DNA of 64,000 nt from Mesorhizobium metallidurans STM 2683 (GCF_000350085.1 NZ_CAUM01000023.1:1-64000), one strand, 5' to 3'; shown: positions 35,285 to 44,794, numbered from the stretch's first letter. Notes: generated from the letters alone by a model not told the origin. Made by a program: numbers and translations.

Positions 35285-37036
35285 GTGTTAGGTTTGGTCG
35301 AAGAGCTGCACGAAGGGCCGGTAACCGATCGAATGACCGATTACGAGCTGCTTCGCATCATCAATTTCCTCGAGCGCATCCGCGCGCCCTATGATGAGAA
35401 GCTGAACGCGGCGATCCCCGATCCGGTGTGGAACATCGTCCTCTATCTCATGAAGAGCCATCTGCGCGGCGACACCGTCACCATGTCGTCGCTGGCGTCG
35501 GTTTCCCAGATCCCGTTTCCGAGCGCCATGCGGCGCATCCACAGGCTGATCGACGATGGCGATGTCGAACAGATGAGCCGCAGCGCGACGGGAAAGTCGT
35601 ATTTCCTGGTTCCCAGCAGAAAGCTCAAATCCAATTTCGTCGCCTACGCCATCCGGGTGAAGGCGCTGCTTGCCGAAACCTTCGGGCTCGGCGGCGGCAG
35701 CGCCAATGCGGAGGAGTATTATTTCGGCGGCTCCTACCTTGCCGACCAGATCATCCCGCCGCTCAAGCTGATGGAAAACCGCCAGGCGCCGAGCCAGGAC
35801 CTGCGCTTCCTGCTGCACGACGACAACTACTTCTCGTCGATGCGCAACATGTGGTCGGACTTCCGCAGCAAATTGTCCTCGCGGCGCAATTTCCGCCTGG
35901 TGGCGCTGCCGGAGCTGCACAAGGAGATCTTCAAGAACGCGCGCCGCCCGGCCAGCGAATACGATGTCATGGCCGTGAACATCCCGTGGCTGGGCGAGGT
36001 CGTCAAACACGGGCTGGTGCAGCCGCTGAACAGTTTCCTGGTCGACAGCGGCATCAATTCGCTCGACTTCCACCCCAACATCTGGGCGACCGGAAACTGG
36101 GATACGGTGCAGTATGGCGTGCCGATCTACTGCACCATCGAGACGCTGGCGGTGCGCAAGGACCTGTTCGAGGGCCACGACCTGCACATGCCGACGAGCT
36201 TCGAGAAGGTGCTGGACGCGGCGCGCCAGCTTCACAACCCAAAGCGGGGCATGCACGGCATCGTCTGGAACGCAGCGCGCGGCATGCCGATCGCCCATTC
36301 CTTCATGTTCTTCATGGGCGCCTGCGGCACCCCTGTCATCAACGTGCCGATGGCGCGCGTCGCCTTCGACTACAGCCACATGGCCGGCGAGATGTACCGG
36401 CCGCGCGTGAACACCGAGCAAGGCATGAAGACGCTCGACTACATGCGCCGGCTGCTGGCCTTCTCGCCGCCCGACATACTGGTCATGGACTGGAACCGGG
36501 CGCTCGACTGCTTCATGCTCGGCCAGTCGGCGATGATCTATTGCTGGACGATGCGGGCCTCGCGCTTCGAGTACGACATCCGTTCGGTGGTCAAGCGCAA
36601 GGTCGAATATCTGCCGCATCCGCATGGGCCTGGTGGAGCCGTGGTCGGTCCCGTCGGCGGCTTTTTGCTGACCATCCCCGCCGGCCTGCCGCCGGAGCGC
36701 ACCAAGCTTGCCTTCGAGGCGATATCCTGGATGGCGTCGCCCGCCGCCATGAAGGAGCATGTCAAGAACGGCATACCGGTGGCGCCCCGCTTCAGCGTCA
36801 CCGCCGATCCCGAGGCGGCCGCGACGACGCCGATCGTGCGCATGGTCGACAGGCTGGCCAAGCAGAACAAGCTGCATGGCTGGCACCGGCCGCCGATCCC
36901 CGAATATACGCTCATCGAGAAGATCATCGGCGACGAGATCTTTGCCGCGCTCAACGGCGAGCTCACCGACCGCGAGGCACTCGAACGCTGCCAGAACGGC
37001 ATCGACAAGGTGATGCGGGCGGCGGGCCATTATTGA
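35285..37036 (+). CDS. Winged-helix/solute-binding-protein fusion, putative cytoplasmic sugar-sensing regulator
   Basis: A 583-residue protein with no signal peptide. Residues about 40-140 look like a MarR-type winged helix: VWNIVLYLMKSHLRGD, then TMSSLASVSQIPFPSAMRRIHRLIDDGDV, and the wing RSATGKSYFLVP. Residues about 160-575 resemble a family-1 extracellular solute-binding protein, with YDVMAVNIPWLGEVVKHGLVQPL, YGVPIYCTIETLAVRKDLFEG and GGAVVGPVGGFLLTIPAG. A periplasmic-type ligand domain is thus joined to a DNA-binding domain in the cytoplasm. The GTG at 35285 follows GGGAGGA; an ATG at 35333 is the alternative. It lies directly before a CUT2 importer. The regulator role is inferred from the architecture. 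Confidence 0.75.
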   Translation: MLGLVEELHEGPVTDRMTDYELLRIINFLERIRAPYDEKLNAAIPDPVWNIVLYLMKSHLRGDTVTMSSLASVSQIPFPSAMRRIHRLIDDGDVEQMSRSATGKSYFLVPSRKLKSNFVAYAIRVKALLAETFGLGGGSANAEEYYFGGSYLADQIIPPLKLMENRQAPSQDLRFLLHDDNYFSSMRNMWSDFRSKLSSRRNFRLVALPELHKEIFKNARRPASEYDVMAVNIPWLGEVVKHGLVQPLNSFLVDSGINSLDFHPNIWATGNWDTVQYGVPIYCTIETLAVRKDLFEGHDLHMPTSFEKVLDAARQLHNPKRGMHGIVWNAARGMPIAHSFMFFMGACGTPVINVPMARVAFDYSHMAGEMYRPRVNTEQGMKTLDYMRRLLAFSPPDILVMDWNRALDCFMLGQSAMIYCWTMRASRFEYDIRSVVKRKVEYLPHPHGPGGAVVGPVGGFLLTIPAGLPPERTKLAFEAISWMASPAAMKEHVKNGIPVAPRFSVTADPEAAATTPIVRMVDRLAKQNKLHGWHRPPIPEYTLIEKIIGDEIFAALNGELTDREALERCQNGIDKVMRAAGHY

Positions 37037-37059
37037 GCGGCGGCGTCGAGACCGGGCGC

Positions 37060-37166
37060 TAAAGCGCGTCGCGTTTGAACGGATTCATGCGACGCGCTTT
37101 AGGTTCCTGTTTTTATGCATGTCGTTATCGCAAAACCGCTGCGCACTTTTGCGCGACATACTTTAG
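37060..37166. repeat. Rhizobial palindromic repeat (two modules)
   Basis: Module 1: TAAAGCGCGTCGC (37060-37072) pairs perfectly with GCGACGCGCTTTA (37089-37101). Module 2: a 50-bp unit at 37117-37166 begins GCATGTCGTTATCGCAAAAC and recurs almost unchanged at 63651-63700, with a partial relative at 47946-47975. Confidence 0.8.
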
Positions 37167-37180
37167 GGGCTCCGGTCAAA

Positions 37181-37195
37181 GTCTCAAAATGATAA
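37181..37195. promoter_or_regulatory. Palindromic operator candidate, site 5
   Basis: Read on the minus strand, TTATCATTTTGAGAC. It is located 184 bp before the second CUT2 binding-protein gene. The rest of the gap (37196-37378) holds a 7-bp hairpin, AGACGCC/GGCGTCT (37240-37259), and the ribosome site GGAGGA. Confidence 0.55.
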
Positions 37196-37378
37196 ATTTT
37201 GCGGTTTGATCCGAACATCAGAACTGCAACTCTCCTGCTAGACGCCAGGGAGGGCGTCTCCAGTCAAATCGACCGGACCAAGCAACAGGAACGCCCCGGA
37301 ACCATGCGCCGGGCGCGACGGGGTCGGCTGCGCCGCAGCATGAGCCCCCGGCTGAAACGCAGGTGGAGGAACTTCTAA

Positions 37379-38533
37379 ATGAGCAACATCTCAAGACGCT
37401 TTGCCATGCTTTTGGTGGGCGCTGCCGGTCTGGCCGCTTTGGCTGCCCCTGTCCTGGCGCAGGACGCGAAATTCTACAGCGGCGCCCCGCGGACCTATCT
37501 CTACAATCCCGACACCGACGTCTGCTTCAAGGACACCTCGCAGTACAAGAAGGAAGGCCCCTACACGATCGGGTTTTCCAATGCCGGTCTCGGCGATTCC
37601 TGGCGCGTCGTGATGCTGCATTCCATGGAGGCCTCCGCCGCCAAGCATAAGGACCAGATCAAGAAGCTGATCATCACCGATGCCGGCCATGACGACGCCA
37701 AGCAGGTCGCCGACATCCAGGACCTGATTTCGCGCGGCGTTGATCTCCTGATCGTCAGCGCCAACACGCAGCAGGCGCTCGATCCGGCCGTGTCGCAGGC
37801 GATGGCGGCCGGCATCCCGGTGGTGATGGTCGACCGTCGCGTCGCTTCCGACAATTTCGTCACCTTCGTGACGGCGTCCGACGCCATGATGGGTCGCCTG
37901 TTCGCGCAGTGGATCGTCGAGAAGCTTGGCGGCAAGGGCAACGTCATCATGCTGGCGGGCCAGGCAGGCTCGAGCCCGTCCGAAAACCGAGAAAAGCCGG
38001 CGCGCGAGGTCTTTGCGCAGTATCCCGGCATCAAGGTGCTCGAAACCGTCTATTCCGACTGGTCGCCGGTCAAGGGCAAGCAGGTCATGCAGGCGATGAT
38101 CGCCAAGTACGGCAAGCAGATCAACGCGGTCTGGTCGGCACATGGCTTGCAGACCCCGGGTTCGATCGAGGCCTTCATCGAAGCCGGCTACAAGGATGGC
38201 GAAATCCCGCCGCACACCACGGCTGATGTCAACGGGCCACTGCAGATGGCGATCGAGCACAAAGTGCCGATGCTCGAAGTCGGCTATCCGCCGGCGATGG
38301 GCGGCATCTCGGTCGATGTCGCGTTGCAAGTGCTGGCCGGCGCGCCGGTGCCTTGCATCTACACGATCAACTCGCAGATCGCCGTCTCGGAAGGCGACAA
38401 CACGCCGTCGATCGAAACGCCGCTGCGGCTGACCGACCTGGTGGTGCCGAAGGGTGCGCCGGACATGCTGATCACCGGCGGCATGGGACCGGACTATGAT
38501 CCCAAGACCTTCAAGGTCGACTACCCGCAATAG
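37379..38533 (+). CDS. CUT2 sugar ABC transporter substrate-binding protein
   Basis: A 384-residue periplasmic protein. The signal peptide MSNISRRFAMLLVGAAGLAA... is cut near APVLA (about residue 27). The mature protein has the ribose-binding fold: YTIGFSNAGLGDSWRVVMLHSME, LISRGVDLLIVSANTQQALDPAVSQAMAAGIPVVMVDR and VNGPLQMAIEHKVPMLEVGYPPAMGG. The ATG at 37379 follows GTGGAGGA. It leads SBP-ATPase-permease-permease and then the oxidoreductase series. The ligand is unknown. Confidence 0.92.
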   Translation: MSNISRRFAMLLVGAAGLAALAAPVLAQDAKFYSGAPRTYLYNPDTDVCFKDTSQYKKEGPYTIGFSNAGLGDSWRVVMLHSMEASAAKHKDQIKKLIITDAGHDDAKQVADIQDLISRGVDLLIVSANTQQALDPAVSQAMAAGIPVVMVDRRVASDNFVTFVTASDAMMGRLFAQWIVEKLGGKGNVIMLAGQAGSSPSENREKPAREVFAQYPGIKVLETVYSDWSPVKGKQVMQAMIAKYGKQINAVWSAHGLQTPGSIEAFIEAGYKDGEIPPHTTADVNGPLQMAIEHKVPMLEVGYPPAMGGISVDVALQVLAGAPVPCIYTINSQIAVSEGDNTPSIETPLRLTDLVVPKGAPDMLITGGMGPDYDPKTFKVDYPQ

Positions 38534-38547
38534 TCTTCGATTTCGCC

Positions 38548-38582
38548 AGGGTGACCCGGGGGCAAGAGCCCTGGGTCATCCC
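38548..38582. terminator. Intercistronic stem-loop between binding protein and ATPase
   Basis: GGGTGACCC near 38549-38557 pairs with GGGTCATCCC near 38573-38582, with an inner GGGGGC/GCCC helix. There is no T-run. It occupies the same position as the stem-loop at 23884-23925 in the other CUT2 operon, probably tuning binding-protein excess. Confidence 0.5.
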
Positions 38583-38600
38583 GCAAATTGGACAGAGCGA

Positions 38601-40121
38601 ATGTTGAATCTTTCGGGCATTTCAAAGAGCTTCATCGGCGTGCAGGCGCTGTCGGGCATCAATCTCGACGTGCGCGCGGGCGAGATCCATGCGCTCGTCG
38701 GCGAAAACGGCGCCGGCAAATCGACCACGATCAAGATCGTGGCCGGCGTCTACAAGCCCGATGCCGGCCAGATGGAGTTCGAGGGCAAGCCCGTACAGTG
38801 GGCGAGGCCCGCCGACGCCAAGAACGCCGGCATCCATGTCATCTATCAGGAATTCGTGCTGTTTCCGCACCTGACGGTGGCCGAGAACATCTATCTCGGC
38901 CATGAGCGGCGCAACCGCTTCGGCTTTGTCGACCACGCGCGCACGCGCCAGGACGCATCCGACCTTTTGCGCAGGCTCGGCGTCGATATCGATCCGCAAA
39001 TCCTGGTTTCGGAGCTGACGGTGGCCGACCAGCAGATGGTCGAAATCTCCAAGGCGCTGGTCCACAAGGTCAAGCTGCTGATCCTCGACGAGCCGACAGC
39101 CGTCATCTCCGGCCGGGAAGCCGATCTCCTGTTTGCCAGGCTGGCAGCGCTCAAGGCAGAGGGCGTCGCCATCCTCTATGTGTCGCACCGGCTCGAAGAG
39201 ATCTTCCAGATCGCCGACCGCGTCACCGTCTTCAAGGACGGCGCCCATGTCGCGACCAAGGACATCGGCGACGTCACCCGCGACAGGCTGATCTCGATGA
39301 TGGTCGGGCGCGACCTGAAGGACATCTTCCCGCCGAAGAAGCCGAAAGGCGAACCGGGCAAGGTGGTGCTGAAGGCGGAGAACGTCTCCGTCGAGGGCCG
39401 CGTCAGAAATGCCGGCATCGAAGTCCGCGCCGGCGAGATCACGGCGCTGGCCGGCCTGGTCGGCGCCGGCCGGACGGAACTGGCGATGGGCATATTCGGC
39501 GGCCTGCCGATGTCGTCCGGCAACGTATGGATCGACGGCGAGAAGGTCGACACCATCACGCCGGCAACGGCGATCAGCAAGGGCGTCGGTTTCGTCACCG
39601 AGGACCGCAAGGGACAGGGGCTGGCGATGTTCCTCGATGTCGCCGCCAACATCAGCGCCGCCAACCTTTCGGCGGTGACCCGCAACGGCCTGATCGACCG
39701 GCGGCTGGAGAACGAGATCGCCCGCAAGGAAATCGACAATTACCGGGTCGTCTGCCGCGGTCCGGCGACCAGCGTGGCGACGATGTCGGGCGGCAACCAG
39801 CAGAAGGTGATCGTGGCGCGCTGGGCGCGCACCAGCCGCAAGGTGCTGATCCTGGACGAACCGACCCGCGGCGTCGATGTCGGCGCCAAGACCGAGATCT
39901 ACCGCATCATGCGGGGCCTCGCCGGGGAGGGCATTGCGATCCTGATGATCAGTTCCGAACTGCCCGAAGTGGTCGGCATGTCGGACCGCGTCATCGTCAT
40001 GCGCGAGGGCGCGATCAGCGGCGAGCTGACCGGAGCCAATATCAGCGAGGAAGCGATCATGAGCCTTGCGACCCAGCATCCGACCGGCAAGGTCCCAATA
40101 GACAAGGTCTTTGCCCAATGA
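38601..40121 (+). CDS. CUT2 sugar ABC transporter ATPase (tandem domains)
   Basis: A 506-residue tandem ATPase with both halves canonical for CUT2. Domain 1 has GENGAGKST, LTVADQQMVEISKAL and LLILDEPTAVI. Domain 2 has GLVGAGRTEL, MSGGNQQKVIVARWA and VLILDEPTRGVDVGAK. The ATG at 38601 (MLNLSGISKSF) is chosen because it puts the first Walker A at the usual residue 40. Its stop overlaps the next permease start as ATGA. It contrasts with the degenerate ATPase at 23966-25474. Confidence 0.94.
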   Translation: MLNLSGISKSFIGVQALSGINLDVRAGEIHALVGENGAGKSTTIKIVAGVYKPDAGQMEFEGKPVQWARPADAKNAGIHVIYQEFVLFPHLTVAENIYLGHERRNRFGFVDHARTRQDASDLLRRLGVDIDPQILVSELTVADQQMVEISKALVHKVKLLILDEPTAVISGREADLLFARLAALKAEGVAILYVSHRLEEIFQIADRVTVFKDGAHVATKDIGDVTRDRLISMMVGRDLKDIFPPKKPKGEPGKVVLKAENVSVEGRVRNAGIEVRAGEITALAGLVGAGRTELAMGIFGGLPMSSGNVWIDGEKVDTITPATAISKGVGFVTEDRKGQGLAMFLDVAANISAANLSAVTRNGLIDRRLENEIARKEIDNYRVVCRGPATSVATMSGGNQQKVIVARWARTSRKVLILDEPTRGVDVGAKTEIYRIMRGLAGEGIAILMISSELPEVVGMSDRVIVMREGAISGELTGANISEEAIMSLATQHPTGKVPIDKVFAQ

Positions 40122-41080
40122 CCGCGCTGGCTCCCATCAGACTGTCATCGAGGGTGCGCAAGAACCAGGGCGTCCTGGTCGTCGCCGTACTTCTGGTCAT
40201 CCTGCTGATCTTCGGCGCCTTCATTTCCGACCGGTTCCGGACCACCTCCAACATCCTCAACATTTTCGAACAGTCGACGGGCCTTGCCCTGGTCAGCCTC
40301 GGCCAGACCCTGGCGATCCTCACCGGCGGCATCGATCTTTCCGTCGGCTCGATGATCAGCCTGCTGTCGACCCTGACCTCCGGCCTGATCGCCGGGAAAG
40401 TATCAATGGTGCCGCCGGTGGCTATCGGCATTCTCCTGCTCGGCCTGCTGATCGGCATCTGCAACGGCCTGCTCATCATCTGGCTGCGCGTCCACCCGCT
40501 GATCGTCACGCTGGGTATGAGCGCGGTGCTGCAGGGCATCGTCCTGCTCTATTCGCTGGGGCCGGCGGGCTCTGTGCCGCCAAGTTTCAACTTCCTCGCC
40601 TATGGTAAAGTGCTCGGCCTGCCGATCGGCGCCGTCTTCATCCTCGTGCTCTTCCTGCTGGTGGCGCTGTTCCTGCGCTATGCCAGGCTCGGCCGCTACA
40701 TCTATGCTGTCGGCGACGACGAGGTCGGCGCGCGGCTGATGGGCCTGCCCAGGGCGCGGGTGATGCTGACGGTCTACGGGTTTTCCGGCTTCTGCTGCGG
40801 GCTGGCCGCCATCTACCTGACCAGCCGGTTCAGCGTCGGACAGCCCTATACCGGGCTCAACTACACGCTCGCCTCGATCACGCCGGTGGTCGTCGGCGGG
40901 ACGCTGCTCAGCGGCGGCAAGGGCGGCGTCTTCGGCACGCTGCTCGGCGTCTATCTCATCTCGCTCCTGAACAACGTCCTCAACTTCATGGACGTGTCGA
41001 TGCACTACCAGCTCATCGCCCAGGGCCTGATCGTGATCGCGGCGGTGTCGGTCTATGTCGAGAAGAAGAAGAGGGTCTGA
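40118..41080 (+). CDS. CUT2 sugar ABC transporter permease 1
   Basis: A 320-residue multi-span membrane protein with CUT2 motifs LAILTGGIDLSVGSMISL, IWLRVHPLIVTLGMSAVLQG, YAVGDDEVGARLMGLPRARV and SGGKGGVFGTLLGVYLISLLNNVLNF. It overlaps the ATPase gene by four bases and the second permease by one base, so translation is coupled. With the next gene it probably forms a heterodimeric channel. Confidence 0.93.
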   Translation: MTALAPIRLSSRVRKNQGVLVVAVLLVILLIFGAFISDRFRTTSNILNIFEQSTGLALVSLGQTLAILTGGIDLSVGSMISLLSTLTSGLIAGKVSMVPPVAIGILLLGLLIGICNGLLIIWLRVHPLIVTLGMSAVLQGIVLLYSLGPAGSVPPSFNFLAYGKVLGLPIGAVFILVLFLLVALFLRYARLGRYIYAVGDDEVGARLMGLPRARVMLTVYGFSGFCCGLAAIYLTSRFSVGQPYTGLNYTLASITPVVVGGTLLSGGKGGVFGTLLGVYLISLLNNVLNFMDVSMHYQLIAQGLIVIAAVSVYVEKKKRV

Positions 41081-42048
41081 TGGTCGATGTCTCTCAAGCA
41101 CGCGGCGCGGAGGGTCCGGCGATCTCGATGAAAAGCCGGCTGTCTTCCTATGCGCTGCCGATCTTCCTGATCGCCCTGATCGCCGTTTCGGGCATCGTCT
41201 CGCCGGCCTTCCTGTCGACCAGCAACATCTCCAATATGCTGCTGCAGGTCGCCCCGCTCGGCATCGTCGTCATCGGCCAGGCTTTCGTTATCATCCTGCG
41301 CGGCCTCGACCTTTCGGTGTCGTCGGTGATGGCCACCGCCGCGGTCATTGCGACCGGATTCTCCGGCCAGAACTCCGACGTGCTTTCGATCCTCTTGATC
41401 GCGGTCGGCATCGGCATCGCCACCGGCCTCGTCAATGGCTGGCTGGTGACCAAGCGCAGCGTTTCGCCGTTTCTCGCCACGCTGGCCACGATGATCGTGC
41501 TGCAGGGTTTTCGGTTTGCCTATACGCAAGGCGCGCCGTCCGGCAACGTGCCGCCGCTGTTTCGCCTGATCGGCTCGTCGACCTGGCATGGCGTGCCCTA
41601 CAACATGATGCTGCTCGTCGTGCTGGCGGTCGTCTTCGGCGTTGTACTGGCCAAGTCGCGCTTCGGCCGCGAGGTCTACATCACCGGCGGCAATCCGACG
41701 ACGGCGCGCCTGCTCGGCATCAATGCCGACCGCGTCACCATCATCGGCTATGTCATTTCCGGTGCGCTCGCGGCGATCGCCGGCCTGGTGCTGAGCGGCT
41801 ATGTCGGCATCGTCGACAATTGGGTCGGCCGTGGCTTCGAGCTGGATTCGATCGTCGCTGCGGTGATGGGCGGCATATCGCTGTCGGGCGGCCAGGGCGG
41901 CATCCTTGGCGGGCTGTTCGGCGCCGCCATCCTGGTCGTCGTCTTCAACGCCGTGCTGCTGTTCGGGCTGCCGGTGCAGTTGCAGATCATCATCAAGGGC
42001 ATGGTCATCGTTTTGGCCGCCGCCTTCTACGTGCGGCGGCGCATCTAG
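41080..42048 (+). CDS. CUT2 sugar ABC transporter permease 2
   Basis: A 322-residue membrane protein, clearly related to the preceding permease but not a recent duplicate. It has VIILRGLDLSVSSVMATAAVIATGF, YITGGNPTTARLLGINADRV and GGISLSGGQGGILGGLFGAAILVVVFNAVLLFGLP. It starts in a TGATG junction with permease 1 and is followed after 55 bp by an SDR gene with AGGAGGA, so the importer and catabolic genes form one long operon. Confidence 0.93.
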   Translation: MVDVSQARGAEGPAISMKSRLSSYALPIFLIALIAVSGIVSPAFLSTSNISNMLLQVAPLGIVVIGQAFVIILRGLDLSVSSVMATAAVIATGFSGQNSDVLSILLIAVGIGIATGLVNGWLVTKRSVSPFLATLATMIVLQGFRFAYTQGAPSGNVPPLFRLIGSSTWHGVPYNMMLLVVLAVVFGVVLAKSRFGREVYITGGNPTTARLLGINADRVTIIGYVISGALAAIAGLVLSGYVGIVDNWVGRGFELDSIVAAVMGGISLSGGQGGILGGLFGAAILVVVFNAVLLFGLPVQLQIIIKGMVIVLAAAFYVRRRI

Positions 42049-42103
42049 CAGCCGCCCGCGCAGTCGTCGGACGGCTCGCACACATCGTTCAGGAGGAACC
42101 AAA

Positions 42104-42871
42104 ATGGGCAGACTTCAGGACAAGGTCGCTATCGTCACCGGCGGCGCCCGCGGCATTGGCGGCGCGACGGTTCGCCGCTTCGTCGAGGAAGGCGCCAAGG
42201 TGGCGATCATCGACGTGCTGGAGGATGACGGCGAGGCGCTGGCGAAGGAGCTTTGCGATGGCGGCGCCGAGGCGATCTTCCTTAAGGTCGACATCACCAA
42301 GGAACAGGAGGTGCAGGCAGCGGTCGACAAGGTCGTCAAGAAATGGGGCCGCCTCGACATACTGGTGAACAATGCCGCGATCACCGGCGTCAACAAATTC
42401 GCGCATGAGGTGACGGTCGAGGAGTGGGACAAGGTCTTCGACGTCAATGTCAAAGGCACGTTCCTGTGCACCAAATATGCGGTGCGGCCGATGATGGAGC
42501 AGAAGTCCGGCGCCATCGTGAACTTCTCGTCGATCTACGGCCTCATCGGCAATGACGACATCCCGCCCTACCACGCCACCAAGGGCGCGACGCTGATGAT
42601 GAGCAAGACGGATGCGATCTGCTACGCGCCCTATGGCATCCGCGTCAACGCGGTGCATCCCGGCTCGACCATGACCGAGATCTTCATGAAGTGCGCCGAC
42701 ACCTATCCCAGGGGTAAGCAGGCCTATCTCGACATGATGAAGGAGAAGCATCCGCTGCGCCTCGGCGAGCCGGTGGATGTGGCTAACTGCGTGCTGTTCC
42801 TCGCTTCGGAGGAAGCGCGTTTCGTCACCGGCGCCAGCCTCGTCGTCGACGGCGGCTACACGACACAGTGA
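42104..42871 (+). CDS. SDR-family oxidoreductase
   Basis: A 255-residue classical SDR. TGGARGIGGA (12-21), IIDV after beta-2 suggesting NAD, LVNNAAITG, SSIYGLIG and YHATK as active site, and GASLVVDGGYTTQ at the end. The ATG at 42104 follows AGGAGGA. It is the first of three SDRs in this operon (with 44015-44794 and 47198-47917). Glucose-1-dehydrogenase-like or polyol/acetoin dehydrogenase activity is typical of the branch. The substrate is inferred only from the sugar importer upstream. Confidence 0.86.
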   Translation: MGRLQDKVAIVTGGARGIGGATVRRFVEEGAKVAIIDVLEDDGEALAKELCDGGAEAIFLKVDITKEQEVQAAVDKVVKKWGRLDILVNNAAITGVNKFAHEVTVEEWDKVFDVNVKGTFLCTKYAVRPMMEQKSGAIVNFSSIYGLIGNDDIPPYHATKGATLMMSKTDAICYAPYGIRVNAVHPGSTMTEIFMKCADTYPRGKQAYLDMMKEKHPLRLGEPVDVANCVLFLASEEARFVTGASLVVDGGYTTQ

Positions 42872-42893
42872 TTGCATTTCCGGAGACCAGATC

Positions 42894-43961
42894 ATGAAAG
42901 CCGTCCGATTCCACGCAGCCAGGGATATCAGGGTCGAGGACGTCGCCGAGCCGACAGCGCGGCTCGGTGCGCATGACGTGCTGATCAAGCCCGTCATCAC
43001 CGGGATCTGCGGCACCGACCTGCACGAATATATAGCCGGGCCGATCGTCACGCCTGTTACCCCGCATGTCTATAGCGGCGCGACCAACCCGCAGATCCTC
43101 GGCCATGAATTCAGCGCCGTCGTCGCCGACGCCGGTTCCGGGGTTACCAATGTGAAGGCTGGCGATCGCGTTTCGATCCAGCCGCTGATCTCGCCGCGCG
43201 ACGATTATTTCGGCCGGCGCGGGCTCTATCACCTCAGCCCGCAAATGGCCTGCGTCGGCCTGAGCTGGAAATGGGGCGGCATGAGCGAACTCGCCATCGT
43301 CAACGACTATAATGTCGTGCCGGTACCAAAGGGCGTCAGCGACATCCAGGCGGCGATGATCGAGCCGGCCGCCGTCGCCATCTACGGCACCGACCGCGGC
43401 GGCGTGCAGTCGGGATCGACCGTTCTGGTTTCCGGCGCCGGACCGATCGGCGCGCTGACGCTGCTGGCGGCCAAGGCGGCGGGCGCGGCACAGATCTTCG
43501 TCAGCGAGCCGAACCCCAACCGCCTTGCCAAGGCTAGGGAGTTGGTGCCCGACTGCATCGCCATCGACCCGGCCAGGGACAATCTCGACCAGATCATCTC
43601 CGACTTGACCGAGGAAGGCGTCGGCGTCGACGTGGCGCTTGAGTGCGTCGGGCTGGAGGCGAGCCTCAACGCTTGCGCCAGGGCGGTGCGCCGCCAGGGC
43701 AAGGTGGTGCAGACCGGCCTGCACATGAAGCCCGCCAGCATCGATGCGATGCTGTGGGCGCTGAAGGACATCACGGTCGAGGCGACCTGGTGTTACCCGG
43801 TGCAGGTATGGCCGCGCGTCATCCGCATGGTCGAGGCCGGCATCCTGCCACTCGAGAAGGTGGTGACGGCAAAAATCTCGGCCGACGACGTGGTGGAGAA
43901 GGGCTTCGAGGCCCTGCTCGACAAGGCCGGCAAGCACTTGAAGATCCTGGTGAGCGTCTAG
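42894..43961 (+). CDS. Zinc-type alcohol dehydrogenase (butanediol/sorbitol dehydrogenase-like) without structural zinc
   Basis: A 355-residue medium-chain dehydrogenase. The catalytic zinc ligands are in GICGTDLHEY (C38) and GHEFSAVVADAGSGV (H and E about 70). The NAD-binding loop is SGAGPIGALTLL (about 180-191). The lobe that normally holds four structural-zinc cysteines keeps its length, but its residues read ISPRDDYFGRRGLYHLSPQ, with none of the four cysteines. The closest pattern is the (R,R)-butanediol/L-threonine dehydrogenase branch. Second enzyme gene of the operon after the CUT2 importer. Confidence 0.85.
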   Translation: MKAVRFHAARDIRVEDVAEPTARLGAHDVLIKPVITGICGTDLHEYIAGPIVTPVTPHVYSGATNPQILGHEFSAVVADAGSGVTNVKAGDRVSIQPLISPRDDYFGRRGLYHLSPQMACVGLSWKWGGMSELAIVNDYNVVPVPKGVSDIQAAMIEPAAVAIYGTDRGGVQSGSTVLVSGAGPIGALTLLAAKAAGAAQIFVSEPNPNRLAKARELVPDCIAIDPARDNLDQIISDLTEEGVGVDVALECVGLEASLNACARAVRRQGKVVQTGLHMKPASIDAMLWALKDITVEATWCYPVQVWPRVIRMVEAGILPLEKVVTAKISADDVVEKGFEALLDKAGKHLKILVSV

Positions 43962-44014
43962 CTGCGGACGACCCCGCTGTCGCGACCCAACGCAATAACT
44001 GAGGAAATATCGAA

Positions 44015-44794
44015 ATGGCAAGCAATGCATTCGCGAACTATTCGCTCGAGGGCAGAACGGCAATCGTGACCGGTGCGGCCGGCGGCATCGGCAGCGCGAT
44101 CACCGAGCGGCTGGGTAGCCTCGGCGCGACGGTCGTGCTTGCCGACGTTACCGGCCGCGTGGTCGACGCCGCCAAGGAATGGTCGGACAAGGGGTTCAAG
44201 ACCAAGGGCGTCAAGGTCGACGTCACCAACAGCGCCGATGTCGAGAAAGCCGCGGCTCGCCTCAATGAGGAGTTCGGTGCGATCGACATACTGGTGGCCA
44301 ATGCCGGCATCTCCTACGAAAGCACGACCGCGGATCACTCCGACGAGGACTGGCGCCGCTGCATGTCGATCAACCTCGACGGCATCTTTTTTTGCGTGCG
44401 CTCCTTCGGCAAGCGCATGGTCGAGCGCAGGCGCGGCAGCGTCGTGTGCATTTCCTCGATCGCCGGCATCAAGGCGGTACGGCCGGAACTGCATGCCGGC
44501 TATGACGTCTCCAAGGCCGGCGTCGCCCATCTCTGCCGCGTCGTCGGCGTCGAATGGGCGCCCTACAATGTCCGCGTCAATGCGGTCGGGCCGGGCTACA
44601 CCGAGACCGAAATGCTGAAGAAGGTTGGCGCGGCGCAGCCCGAAATCATGGCGACCTGGATCAACGACACCCCGATGAAACGCCTGCTGCAGCCGGCCGA
44701 GATCGCGGCGTCTGTCGCCTTCCTGGCCTCTGATGCGGCGAGCGGCATCACCGGCCATGTGCTGATGACCGATGCCGGCTACTCGGCTTCATAG
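44015..44794 (+). CDS. SDR-family oxidoreductase
   Basis: A 259-residue SDR. TGAAGGIGSA (18-27), LADV after beta-2, LVANAGISYES, SSIAGIKAV, YDVSK as catalytic motif, and a C-terminal TGHVLMTDAGYSAS. It follows the alcohol dehydrogenase by 53 bp. Probably an oxidation step in the same sugar or polyol route; the substrate is not readable. Confidence 0.85.
   Translation: MASNAFANYSLEGRTAIVTGAAGGIGSAITERLGSLGATVVLADVTGRVVDAAKEWSDKGFKTKGVKVDVTNSADVEKAAARLNEEFGAIDILVANAGISYESTTADHSDEDWRRCMSINLDGIFFCVRSFGKRMVERRRGSVVCISSIAGIKAVRPELHAGYDVSKAGVAHLCRVVGVEWAPYNVRVNAVGPGYTETEMLKKVGAAQPEIMATWINDTPMKRLLQPAEIAASVAFLASDAASGITGHVLMTDAGYSAS

Noticed and set aside
35040-35291. Small basic open frames in the E1alpha/regulator gap
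   Set aside because: No ribosome site, no recognisable motif, and overlapping frames of equal quality.
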